From the NCBI RefSeq assembly GCF_014851765.1, contig NZ_JACVAI010000005.1:310001-374000 (forward strand): a stretch of DNA of 64,000 bases, in the 5' to 3' direction. The DNA is from Pseudomonas sp. PDM04 (GTDB lineage: Bacteria; Pseudomonadota; Gammaproteobacteria; Pseudomonadales; Pseudomonadaceae). The position numbers and the translations under genes were made by a program. How positions within the stretch are numbered: the first letter of the stretch is position 1; the number at the start of each line of letters is the position of its first letter. Shown in pieces: positions 1 to 8,800 of this stretch. The notes beneath the pieces were generated by a model. The model made no database searches. It was not told where the DNA came from and worked only from the letters and a program-made list of their open reading frames with translations.

Positions 1-1056
1 CGGGAACACCGCGAGAATGATCGGCACCGCACCCCGCAGGCCAACCCAGGAAATAAAGGCTTTTTCACGGCCATGGAACGCCTTGAACGGCAGCAGGCCG
101 ACGATCACCGACAACGGGCGAGCCACAAGAATCATCCACAGCGCCAGGCCCAGTGCGGGCACGGCAATGGGCAGCAAGTCGTGTGGGGTCACCAGCAGGC
201 CCAACACCAGGAACATGCCGATCTGCGCCAGCCACGCCATGCCGTCGAGCATGTGCAGGATGCCGTGACGGCTGCGCACCGGACGGTTGCCGATCACCAG
301 GCCGCACAGGTAAACCGCGAGGAAGCCGCTGCCGTGCAGGGCGTTGGTCAGGGCGAACACCACCAGCCCGCCGGCGATCACCAGGATCGGGTAGAGGCCG
401 GTGGCCAGGTTGATGCGGTTGACCAATTGCAACATCAACCAGCCGCCGCCCAGCCCGATTACGCCGCCGATGCCGAACTCGCGCACCAGGTGCAGCAGCA
501 GGTCCCAGTGCAGGCCGGTCTGGCCGCTGGCGAGCATGTCGATCAGGGTCACGGTGAGGAACACCGCCATCGGGTCGTTGCTGCCGGATTCGATCTCCAG
601 GCTGGCGGTCACCCGTTCGTTGAGTCCCTTGCCGCCGAGCAGCGAGAACACCGCTGCGGCGTCGGTGGAGCCGACGATGGCGCCGATCAGCAGGCCCTGA
701 ATCAGGTTCAGGTCGAACAGCCACGCCGCGACCATGCCGGTCAGCCCTGTGGTGATCAGCACCCCGACCGTGGCCAGCGAGAGCGCCGGCCATAACGCCA
801 CGCGAAAGCTCGATACCCGGGTGCGCAGGCCGCCATCGAGCAGGATGACCGCCAGTGCGAGGTTGCCGACCAGGTACGCCGTTGGGTAGTTATCGAAAAT
901 GATGCCGCCGCCATCGACGCCGGCGGTCATGCCCACGGCCAGGATGATCACCAGAATCGGGATGCCGAGGCGGGACGAGAGTGAGCTCACCAGAATGCTT
1001 GCACCTACCAGCAACGCGCCGATCAAGAACAGGCTGTTGATGGTTGTCGCATTCAA
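1..1056 (-). CDS. nhaP2: Potassium/proton antiporter of the CPA1 family (NhaP2/CvrA type), 3' part missing
   Basis: Inner-membrane cation/proton antiporter; in the NhaP2 family this exchanges K+ or Na+ for H+ and protects against low internal pH or hyperosmotic stress. About 352 residues are visible; the C-terminal part, which in this family usually carries TrkA-C/CorC-like regulatory domains, lies beyond the left edge. The visible part is a run of hydrophobic helices and contains the exchanger signature ESGSNDPMAV. I chose a TTG start (N-terminus MNATTINSL) because a GGAG ribosome site lies about 9 bases upstream and the N-terminus matches relatives; no ATG in this frame fits. The gene is transcribed leftwards, away from the chemoreceptor gene's terminator. 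The product is clear; the exact cation is not readable from sequence. Confidence 0.88.
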   Translation of the reverse strand, partial: MNATTINSLFLIGALLVGASILVSSLSSRLGIPILVIILAVGMTAGVDGGGIIFDNYPTAYLVGNLALAVILLDGGLRTRVSSFRVALWPALSLATVGVLITTGLTGMVAAWLFDLNLIQGLLIGAIVGSTDAAAVFSLLGGKGLNERVTASLEIESGSNDPMAVFLTVTLIDMLASGQTGLHWDLLLHLVREFGIGGVIGLGGGWLMLQLVNRINLATGLYPILVIAGGLVVFALTNALHGSGFLAVYLCGLVIGNRPVRSRHGILHMLDGMAWLAQIGMFLVLGLLVTPHDLLPIAVPALGLALWMILVARPLSVIVGLLPFKAFHGREKAFISWVGLRGAVPIILAVFP

Positions 1057-1164
1057 AGGCAGTACTCCAGAAAGCTGAAAAGGCGGGCGCAAACTGACCA
1101 TGCAGTCTGCGTGCCATCGATTCTAACCTGTTGAAATGTAGTGCTGTCAAAAAGCTTTTGGTCC

Positions 1165-1196
1165 CTGGCGCCTTCGAATGGCTCGCGAAGGCGCCA
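1165..1196 (-). terminator. Rho-independent terminator of the chemoreceptor gene
   Basis: A 12-bp perfect stem (CTGGCGCCTTCG with its complement, 8-base loop) begins about 15 bases after the stop codon of the leftward chemoreceptor gene. On the minus strand it is followed by an interrupted T-rich run. It separates that gene from nhaP2. Confidence 0.7.
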
Positions 1197-1211
1197 GCGC
1201 TGCCCGTGCGG

Positions 1212-2837
1212 TTACAGGCGGAAGCGCCCGACCATCGTGTTCAGGTCCACCGCCAGGCGCGACAGCTCATTGCTGGCCGCGCTGGTCTGGTTGGCACCGG
1301 TGGCCGATTGCACCGACAGGTCGCGAATGTTCACCAGGTTGCGATCCACCTCACGGGCCACCTGCGCCTGCTCTTCGGCGGCGCTGGCGATCACCAGGTT
1401 GCGTTCGTTGATTTCGACGATGGCGCTGTTGATGGTGTCCAGCGACAGGCCGGCGCCGCGGGCAATGTTCAGGGTCGACTCGGCGCGTTCGGTGCTGTTG
1501 CGCATCGAGTCCACGGCCTGTTCGGTGCCGGACTGAATGCTGCCGATCATGCGTTCGATTTCGCTGGTGGATTGTTGGGTACGGTGCGCCAGGGCGCGAA
1601 CCTCGTCCGCCACCACGGCAAAGCCGCGACCCGCTTCCCCGGCGCGAGCCGCTTCGATGGCGGCGTTCAAGGCGAGCAAGTTGGTCTGATCGGCCAGGCC
1701 GCGAATCACATCCAGAACCTTGCCGATGTCGCGGGACTCATTGGCCAGCTCGCCGATCAGCGCCGCGGTGCTCTGCACATCGGTGCTCATGCGTTCGATG
1801 GCGCTGACGGTTTCCTGAACCAGGTCGCGACCGTCGCCCGCCGAGGTGGTGGCATTCTTCGACGCTTCGGAGGTGCTCACCGCGTTGCGCGCCACTTCTT
1901 CCACAGCGCTGGTCATTTCGTTGACCGCAGTGGCGGCCTGTTCGATCTCGTTGTTCTGTTGGGTCAGGCCCCGGGCGCTTTCGTCGGTGACGCTGTTGAG
2001 TTCTTCGGCGGCGGACGCCAGTTGCGTGGCCGAGCCGGAAATGCGCTGCAACGTGTCGCGCAGCTTTTCCTGCATCTTCGCCATGGCGGCCAGCAGTCGG
2101 CCGGCTTCATCCCGGCCATCGACGGTCATCGGGCGAGTCAGGTTGCCCTCGGCGATCTCTTCGGCGGCGCTCAGGGCATTGGCGATCGGTTGGGTGATGC
2201 TGTTGGTCAGCAGCCAGGCGAACAGCAGTGTCAGTCCGGAGGCGATGACCAGCAGGGTCACCACCAGATTGAAGGACGTCGAATACTGGTCGGCCGCCGT
2301 GCCGTTGGTTTTCTCGATTTGCGCGGTGTTGATCTCGAGCAGCTTCGCAAGGGCCGCGTTGACTTCTTCGGAGTTGGCCAGCAACTCGGTGTTGAGCAAT
2401 GTGCGCAGGTCATCCAGTTGATTGTTGCGCGACAGCGTCTTCATCCGCTCTTCGAGCTGGCGATACTGCCCGAGCAATTGCAGGTACTTGTCATAAGCGG
2501 CGCGCTCTTGTGGCCCGTCGATCAGCGGTTCATAGATTTTCTGCGCGTCGCCGATCTGCCGGTTGCGCTGTTCGAACAGCTCGATGGTTTTCTGCTGAAT
2601 GTCGGGCTCGCGGTTCATCAGCAGGCGGTAAGACAGCACCCGCAAGCGCAGTGTCAGCTGGGTGAACTCGTCGAGACTCTTGATGCTGGGCACGCTCATC
2701 GAGGCGATGTTTTCACCGGCACCGCGAATCTTGCTCATCTGGCTGAGGGAAAACGCCCCGAGAATCAGCAGCAAGGCACCAATCAAAGAGAAGCCGAGAA
2801 ACGCCCGCGGGGCGATATTCATATTACGAAGGGACAT
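1212..2837 (-). CDS. Methyl-accepting chemotaxis protein with a four-helix-bundle-type sensor
   Basis: Transmembrane chemoreceptor, 541 aa, signalling to CheA/CheW. A first membrane helix lies near residues 10-30. A mostly helical periplasmic region of about 160 residues follows, of four-helix-bundle (4HB) type, then a second membrane helix near 190-212, a HAMP region near 213-265 and the cytoplasmic methylation/signalling coiled coil. The hairpin tip is seen as DQTNLLALNAAIEAARAGE. The C-terminus ends RFRL, with no CheR-docking pentapeptide. The ligand cannot be read from sequence; 4HB receptors in pseudomonads bind, among other things, organic acids. It is a single gene flanked by its own terminator and a 271-bp upstream gap, so probably monocistronic. 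Confidence 0.93.
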   Translation of the reverse strand: MSLRNMNIAPRAFLGFSLIGALLLILGAFSLSQMSKIRGAGENIASMSVPSIKSLDEFTQLTLRLRVLSYRLLMNREPDIQQKTIELFEQRNRQIGDAQKIYEPLIDGPQERAAYDKYLQLLGQYRQLEERMKTLSRNNQLDDLRTLLNTELLANSEEVNAALAKLLEINTAQIEKTNGTAADQYSTSFNLVVTLLVIASGLTLLFAWLLTNSITQPIANALSAAEEIAEGNLTRPMTVDGRDEAGRLLAAMAKMQEKLRDTLQRISGSATQLASAAEELNSVTDESARGLTQQNNEIEQAATAVNEMTSAVEEVARNAVSTSEASKNATTSAGDGRDLVQETVSAIERMSTDVQSTAALIGELANESRDIGKVLDVIRGLADQTNLLALNAAIEAARAGEAGRGFAVVADEVRALAHRTQQSTSEIERMIGSIQSGTEQAVDSMRNSTERAESTLNIARGAGLSLDTINSAIVEINERNLVIASAAEEQAQVAREVDRNLVNIRDLSVQSATGANQTSAASNELSRLAVDLNTMVGRFRL

Positions 2838-3108
2838 GGCGTGTACCGAATGATCGCGCCCGTGCGGCGCTGGAACTGACGTATGCGTGACTTATCGGTC
2901 AGGCGGGCGAAGTCTTGAGAACCTGTGCGCGTTGAAAACAGGATTCGGCGACGAAGTGCAGGAACCAGATCCGCCAATCACAGTCTCTAAGGTTCGCCGA
3001 GGAAGGTCGTTCGCCAGGAAAATCAAGGCTTTGCGCCCGCAGAACCCTGGCGTCCGTGGTGACTTTTCTTTATCGTACGCGCCCTTTGAAAATGCCTGGA
3101 AAATCAAA

Positions 3109-3339
3109 ATGTTGGAAGCATCCCTCAGCCAATTGGAACAACTGGTCAGCGACCTTGTGCAACAGAACCAGAGCCTGCTCGGCAGCAATCAGGCCTTGAG
3201 CGCAGAACTGGCCCAGGCCAAGGATGAAAATGAAAGCCTGCAACTGAGCCTGATGGAACAGGAAGAGAAACACGGCGCCACCGCCGCCCGTATCCAGGCC
3301 CTGGTCGAACGCGTCAGCGCCGGGCCGGTCAGCGCATGA
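3109..3339 (+). CDS. Small coiled-coil protein, ZapB-like (TIGR02449 type)
   Basis: 76 aa, almost entirely predicted coiled coil: heptad-like leucines run through LSQLEQLVSDLVQQNQSLL and the next 40 residues. Proteins of this size and character are found in Pseudomonas directly before ZapA and are thought to act in Z-ring assembly like ZapB. The start is the ATG at 3109, the first Met that gives a pure coiled coil, with a GGAAAA-type ribosome site. The reading frame is open further upstream to 2887, but that part looks non-coding. The stop codon overlaps the zapA start (ATGA), so the two are translationally coupled. The role in division is inferred from the partner gene. Confidence 0.75.
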   Translation: MLEASLSQLEQLVSDLVQQNQSLLGSNQALSAELAQAKDENESLQLSLMEQEEKHGATAARIQALVERVSAGPVSA

Positions 3340-3638
3340 GTGTCGGCACCGCAGGGGTAAAAGTCGTTTCGATCCTCGGGGAAGACTATTCGATCAAGGC
3401 GCCGGCCGGGGAAGAGCAGACCCTGCTGGATGCCGCCATGATGTTGAAGGCTGCCCTGGCCGAGACCAAAAGAAAGTATCCGACGTTGATCGGGGACCGC
3501 CTCCTGGTTCTCGCCGCAATGAATCTGTGCTCCCGGCAGATTGAAATGCAGAAGCAGCACAAGCTGGAACTCGACCGTTATCAAGAGCAAGTCAGCGCCA
3601 CGGTCGAGGTGATTTCCAAGACGATCAGTCAGGCTTGA
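3336..3638 (+). CDS. zapA: Cell division protein ZapA family
   Basis: 100 aa. ZapA is a cytoplasmic protein that cross-links and stabilises FtsZ protofilaments. The N-terminal globular domain is seen in VVSILGEDYSIKAP and the following helix, with the typical DRLLVLAAMNL core; a C-terminal coiled coil follows. Length is normal. It overlaps the preceding coiled-coil gene by four bases. In many pseudomonads the housekeeping zapA is followed by 6S RNA and a 5-formyltetrahydrofolate cyclo-ligase gene. Neither is present here: only a REP element and a convergent acyl-CoA dehydrogenase follow. This copy may therefore be a second paralogue. Family assignment is firm; whether it is the main ZapA is not. 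Confidence 0.82.
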   Translation: MSVGTAGVKVVSILGEDYSIKAPAGEEQTLLDAAMMLKAALAETKRKYPTLIGDRLLVLAAMNLCSRQIEMQKQHKLELDRYQEQVSATVEVISKTISQA

Positions 3639-3675
3639 CGGGATGTGCCTGAGCTGACGCCATCGCCGGCCAACC

Positions 3676-3743
3676 GGACTCGCTCCCACCCGGAATCTGC
3701 ATCAGATGAACGATTGTGGGAGCGAGCCCGCTCGCGATTGGCG
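3676..3743. repeat. REP palindrome pair between zapA and acyl-CoA dehydrogenase
   Basis: One degraded REP arm at 3676-3690 (ACTCGCTCCCACC) and one full REP at 3716-3743 (GTGGGAGCGAGCCCGCTCGCG) stand in inverted orientation between two convergent genes. They may also serve as a 3' transcript end. Confidence 0.8.
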
Positions 3744-3767
3744 ATCACAGGCACAGCAGGTGTTCGA

Positions 3768-5570
3768 TCAGAACCACTCATCCTGCATCCCAAGGCACAC
3801 ATCATCCCGCGCCTCGAGAATCGCCAGTTCATGGTGGCAGCCCGGCACCTCCCATGTCAGGAAATACCGTGCCGCCTGCAGTTTGCCTTTATAGAAAGCC
3901 GTATCCGCCGCATTTCCCCTGGCCAGCCCTTCCTCGGCGCGAATCGCCTGTTCCAGCCAGCGCCAGCCGATCACCGTATGCCCGAACACCTTCAGGTACA
4001 GCGCCGAGTTCGCCAGGCTGCTGTTGACCTTGCCCTGGGCCAGGTCCGTCAGAAGCCCCAGGGTCACGCTTTGCAAGCGGGCTACCAGCTTTTGCAGGGG
4101 CTCGCGCAGTGGCGACAGCGACTCAAAAGCCTGCGCACGTTCAGTCGTATCGGCAATCAGGCGTATCAGCTGCTTGAGACCCGCGCCGCCATTCTGCGCC
4201 AGTTTACGCCCCAGCAAATCCAGTGACTGTATGCCGTGAGTGCCTTCGTGGATCGGGTTCAGGCGGTTGTCGCGGTAGTACTGCTCCACTGGGTATTCGC
4301 GGGTATAGCCGTGGCCGCCGAGGATCTGGATCGCCAGTTCGTTGGCCTTCAGACAAAACTCCGACGGCCAGGATTTGACGATAGGCGTCAGCAGATCCAG
4401 CAGCTCATGGGCCTGTTTGCGCTCGGCTTCGGTGTCGAGCGTCGTGGTGTCATCGAACAGCCGTGCTGCATACAGGCCGAGATCGAACGAGCCTTCGACG
4501 TAGGCCTTTTGCGTCAGCAGCATGCGCTTGACGTCGGCATGCTCGATGATCGCTACCGGTGCGGTGTTCGGATCCTTGCTGTCGGGCACGCGACCCTGTG
4601 GCCGTTCGCGGGCGTATTGCAGCGAGTACAGGTAACCGGCGTAACCGAGCATCACCGCGCCCATGCCGACGCCGATCCGCGCCTCGTTCATCATCTGGAA
4701 CATATAGCTCAGGCCATGGTGTGGCTTGCCCACCAGATAGCCGACACACTCTCCGTTATCGCCGAAGTTCAGCGCCGTGGACGTCGTGCCGCGCCAGCCC
4801 ATCTTGTGAAACAACCCGGCCAGCAGTACGTCGTTGCGCTGGCCGAGGCTGCCGTCGTCGTTGACCAGGAACTTGGGCACGATGAACAGCGAGATCCCCT
4901 TCACCCCGGCCGGTGCATCCGGCAGTTTCGCCAGCACCATGTGCACGATGTTTTCCGACAGCGGATGGTCGCCGCCGGAGATGAAGATCTTGTTGCCCTT
5001 GAGTCGATAAGTCCCGTCAGACGCCGGTTCGGCGCGTGTACGAATATCCGACAGCGATGAGCCGGCGTGCGGTTCGGTCAACGCCATGGTGCCGAAGAAG
5101 CGACCGTCGATCATCGGTTGCAGGAAGCGTTGTTTCTGCTCCTCGGTGCCGAAACTCTCGATCAGGTTCGCCGCGCCCATGGTCAGGAACGGGTAGGAGG
5201 TCGATGCCGCGTTGGCCGATTGAAAGTGCGCGAAGCAGGCCTGGGACAACAGCGTGGGAAGTTGCATGCCGCCTGCGTCGAAACTGCGCGCGGCATTGAG
5301 GAAGCCCGCCTCCAGGAACGCATCCACCGCCGGTTTCACCTCCGGAATCAGAATCGCCTGACCGTCCTCATAGCGCGGTTCGTTCTCGTCACCCTTGCGG
5401 TTGTGCGGGGCGAAGAACTTCTCGGCAATGCTGCGGGCGGTGCCGAGGGCGGCATCGAAGGTTTCGCGGTTGTGGTCGGCAAACCGCTCGCGCTGGGTCA
5501 GGCCTTCGGCATCGAGGACTTCATACAGCTCGAAAGCCAGATTGCGGGAACTGAGCAACGTCTCGGACAT
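3768..5570 (-). CDS. Acyl-CoA dehydrogenase, about 600-residue subfamily
   Basis: FAD-dependent acyl-CoA dehydrogenase, 600 aa, much longer than the 380-400 aa short/medium-chain enzymes. It belongs to the group with an extra C-terminal acyl-CoA dehydrogenase domain (similar in size to the DmdC/FadE-like group). The FAD/substrate motif MALTEPHAGSSLSDI lies near residue 170. The C-terminal active-site helix is seen as NPIHEGTHGIQSLDLLGRK. Same place and size as, from memory, PA5020 of P. aeruginosa. It is a lone leftward gene, convergent with zapA, with a REP element beyond its 3' end. It probably acts in fatty-acid or methyl-branched acyl-CoA oxidation; the substrate is not known. Confidence 0.9.
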   Translation of the reverse strand: MSETLLSSRNLAFELYEVLDAEGLTQRERFADHNRETFDAALGTARSIAEKFFAPHNRKGDENEPRYEDGQAILIPEVKPAVDAFLEAGFLNAARSFDAGGMQLPTLLSQACFAHFQSANAASTSYPFLTMGAANLIESFGTEEQKQRFLQPMIDGRFFGTMALTEPHAGSSLSDIRTRAEPASDGTYRLKGNKIFISGGDHPLSENIVHMVLAKLPDAPAGVKGISLFIVPKFLVNDDGSLGQRNDVLLAGLFHKMGWRGTTSTALNFGDNGECVGYLVGKPHHGLSYMFQMMNEARIGVGMGAVMLGYAGYLYSLQYARERPQGRVPDSKDPNTAPVAIIEHADVKRMLLTQKAYVEGSFDLGLYAARLFDDTTTLDTEAERKQAHELLDLLTPIVKSWPSEFCLKANELAIQILGGHGYTREYPVEQYYRDNRLNPIHEGTHGIQSLDLLGRKLAQNGGAGLKQLIRLIADTTERAQAFESLSPLREPLQKLVARLQSVTLGLLTDLAQGKVNSSLANSALYLKVFGHTVIGWRWLEQAIRAEEGLARGNAADTAFYKGKLQAARYFLTWEVPGCHHELAILEARDDVCLGMQDEWF

Positions 5571-5675
5571 GGCGGCCTACCTTTTATTGAAGTGGACCGA
5601 GTCTAGGCGTGGCAATAGAGGCTGAACAGGATGATTGATGAGGGTGATGGTGCGTTGGGGGTACTGCTGATCAAA

Positions 5676-5765
5676 TGTGGGAGCGAGCCTGCTCGCGAAG
5701 GCGTCGGCACATCCAGACCAGGTATTGGATGACACGCCGCCTTCGCGAGCAGGCTCGCTCCCACA
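5676..5765. repeat. Inverted pair of REP elements
   Basis: Two complete REPs (5676-5703 and 5738-5765) face each other around a 34-bp centre. Each carries GTGGGAGCGAGCCTGCTCGCG or its complement. They lie between the start of the acyl-CoA dehydrogenase gene and the 3' end of putA, where they can form a long hairpin. Confidence 0.9.
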
Positions 5766-5778
5766 AGGGTATTGCTCA

Positions 5779-5809
5779 CCAGGCAGCCATAGCGGGTGCC
5801 TGGTTTTTT
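5779..5809 (+). terminator. Terminator-like hairpin reading rightwards, into the 3' end of putA
   Basis: CCAGGCA pairs with TGCCTGG (11-base loop) and is followed by six T on the plus strand. The poly-T tail is on the strand opposite to putA, so it would stop rightward transcription rather than putA mRNA. On the putA strand the same hairpin has only an A-run before it. Confidence 0.45.
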
Positions 5810-5813
5810 GCGT

Positions 5814-8800
5814 TTAACCGATGGTCATCAGGCTCGCATTACCACCCGCCGCAGCCGTGTTGACGCTCAACGCCCGCTCGATCACCAGACGCTCCAGTGC
5901 AATGTTGGTTTCACCCTGGGACAGGCCATGAACCCCGACAATGGCTCCGGCACGCTTGGCCACTTGCTGGCAAACCGCACGCAGTTGATCGGAGTGGCCG
6001 TGGTGCAGAACGGCGTCGAACACCACTTCGTCCTTGTTCCAGTCGGGAACCAGCTTGATCCGCACCTGAACCTCCTTCGGCAGGCGTGCGAACAAGGCCT
6101 TGGTCAAGTCAGCTTCCGGCCATACGGCAGAGCCGCCTACCGCCAGCACCGCCGCCAGTTGGGTCAACAGGTCGCCTTCGACTTCCGCCAGGCACAACAC
6201 GTGTTCGCGGGGCAGGATCGCATAGCTGTTGCGTTCGCCGGTCGGGCCGGCCAGCACGCGGGTGATGCCGCTTTGCGATTGCGCGGCGAACTGTACGCAC
6301 AGGGCACTGAGGTCGGCGAGCGTGTGACTGTCGGCCCAGGCTTTCAGGGCGGTCAGGGGTTTGCTCATGGCATCGCGCAGACGGACATCCGGCGCTGCGA
6401 TGGCGTCACCGCGGGCGAAGGACTGCTCGATGGCGTCCGCAGGGCGGGTCGACAGCAGGCGGTACAGGTACAGCGGGCCACCGGCTTTCGGACCGGTGCC
6501 CGACAGGCCTTCGCCGCCGAACGGCTGTACGCCCACCACGGCGCCGACGATGTTGCGGTTGACGTAGACGTTACCGGCGTTGACGTTGTCGATGACCTTG
6601 GCGATGGTTTCGTCGATGCGGGTGTGCACGCCGAGTGTCAGGCCATAGCCGGAAGCGTTGATCTGGGCGATCAACTGGTCGATGTCCTTGCGCTTGTAGC
6701 GTACGACGTGCAGCACCGGGCCGAAGATCTCCCGCTGCAGTTCGTCAAAGCTTTCCAGTTCGATCAGGGTTGGCATCACGAAGGTGCCGCGCTTGACTTC
6801 CTCGGCATCGGCGATGGCCACCTGGTACACGCTGCGACCTTTGTCGCGCATGGCCTGGATGTGCTTCTCGATGCCGGCCTTGGCTTCGGCGTCGATTACC
6901 GGGCCAATGTCCACGGACAGGCGCTCAGGGTTGCCGAGACGGCTTTCGGCCATGGCGCCCTTGAGCATCTCGATCACGCGGTCGGCGGAATCTTCCTGCA
7001 AACACAGGACGCGCAACGCCGAGCAACGCTGGCCGGCGCTGTCGAAGGCCGACGAAACGACGTCGATCACCACCTGCTCGGTCAATGCCGAGGAGTCCAC
7101 GATCATCGCGTTCTGGCCGCCGGTTTCGGCGATCAGCGGGATCGGACGGCCCTGGGCATCCAGGCGGCCGGCGATGTTGCGTTGCAGCAAGCGAGCGACT
7201 TCGGTCGAGCCGGTGAACATCACGCCTTTGACGCGATCGTCACCGACCAGGCCGGCACCGACCGTTTCGCCACGGCCCGGCAGCAGTTGCAGCACGCCCT
7301 GTGGAATGCCGGCTTCCAGCAGCAAGCGTACCGCCTGAGCGGCCACCAGCGGGGTTTGCTCCGCCGGTTTGGCCAATACCGGGTTGCCGGCGGCGAGGGC
7401 TGCGGCGACCTGGCCGCTGAAGATTGCCAGCGGGAAGTTCCACGGGCTGATGCACACCACCGGACCCAGTGGGCGGTGGGCGTCGTTGCTGAAGTCGTTG
7501 CGTGCCTGCACCGCGTAGTAGCGCAGGAAGTCTACGGCTTCGCGCACTTCGGCGATGGCGTTGGCGAAGGTCTTGCCGGCTTCGCGAGCCAGCAGGCCCA
7601 TCAGCGGCTGGATTTCACCTTCCATCAGGTCGGCGGCGCGTTCCAGGATCGCGGCGCGCTCGGCGGGCGGAGTGGCCTGCCAGATCGGTGCCGCGTTCAG
7701 GGCGCATTGAATGGCGTTATCAACGTCGTCGACCGTGGCTTCCTGCACGTGGCCGACCACGTCACGCAGGTCGGACGGGTTGAGCACCGGGACCGGCGTT
7801 TGCGTACTGGAAGCGCAGCCGAGCATCGGGGCGGCTTTCCAGTGGTTGTGTGCAGTGGCCAGCAGCGCGCAGGACAGCGAAGCCAGGCGATGCTCGTTGG
7901 CCATGTCGATGCCGCTGGAGTTGGCGCGTTCGGCGCCGTACAGGTCGCGCGGCAGCGGAATGCGCGGGTGTGGCAGGCCGAAACCGCCTTCGGCTGTGGC
8001 CATTTTCTCGATGCTGGCAACCGGATCGGCCACCAGTTCCTGGATCGAGATCGACTGGTCGGCGATGCGGTTGACGAACGACGTGTTCGCGCCGTTTTCC
8101 AGCAGGCGACGCACCAGGTAGGCGAGCAGGGTTTCGTGGGTGCCAACAGGCGCGTAGACGCGGCACGGACGGTTCAACTTGCCTTCGGAAACCTTGCCTA
8201 CAACCTGTTCGTACAGGGGTTCACCCATGCCGTGCAGGCACTGGAACTCGTACTGGCCCGGGTAGTAGTTCTGGCCGGCGATGTGATAAATGGCCGACAG
8301 GGTGTGGGCGTTGTGCGTGGCGAACTGCGGGTAGATGACTTCCGGCACCGACAGCAGTTTGCGTGCGCAGGCGATGTAGGACACGTCGGTGTACACCTTG
8401 CGGGTGTACACCGGGTAGCCTTCCAGGCCTTCGACCTGGGCGCGCTTGATCTCGCTGTCCCAGTAGGCGCCTTTCACCAGACGGATCATCAGGCGATGAC
8501 GGCTGCGGCGAGCCAGGTCGATCACGTAGTCGATCACGTACGGGCAACGCTTCTGGTAGGCCTGGATGACGAAGCCGATGCCGTTCCAGCCGGTCAGTTG
8601 CGGCTCGAAGCACAGACGCTCGAGCAGGTCCAGCGACAGCTCGAGGCGATCGGCTTCTTCGGCGTCGATGTTGAGGCCGATGTCGTACTGCTTGGCCAGC
8701 AAGGTCAGCGACAGCAGGCGCGGGTACAGCTCGTCCATGACGCGCTCGTACTGTGCGCGGCTATAACGCGGATGCAGGGCGGACAGCTTGATCGAGATGC

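Noticed and set aside
65..793. 242-codon minus frame over nhaP2
   Set aside because: It is out of frame with the antiporter, whose hydrophobic helices and ESGSND motif are in another minus frame from the TTG at 1056 to the window edge.
3638..3767. A 6S RNA gene after zapA
   Set aside because: The 130-bp gap is mostly REP sequence and does not show the long rod with a central bubble of 6S RNA; it is also too short.
5676..5765. CRISPR-like repeats
   Set aside because: Only two copies, in inverted orientation, each palindromic; they are REP elements. No regular spacers occur anywhere in the window.
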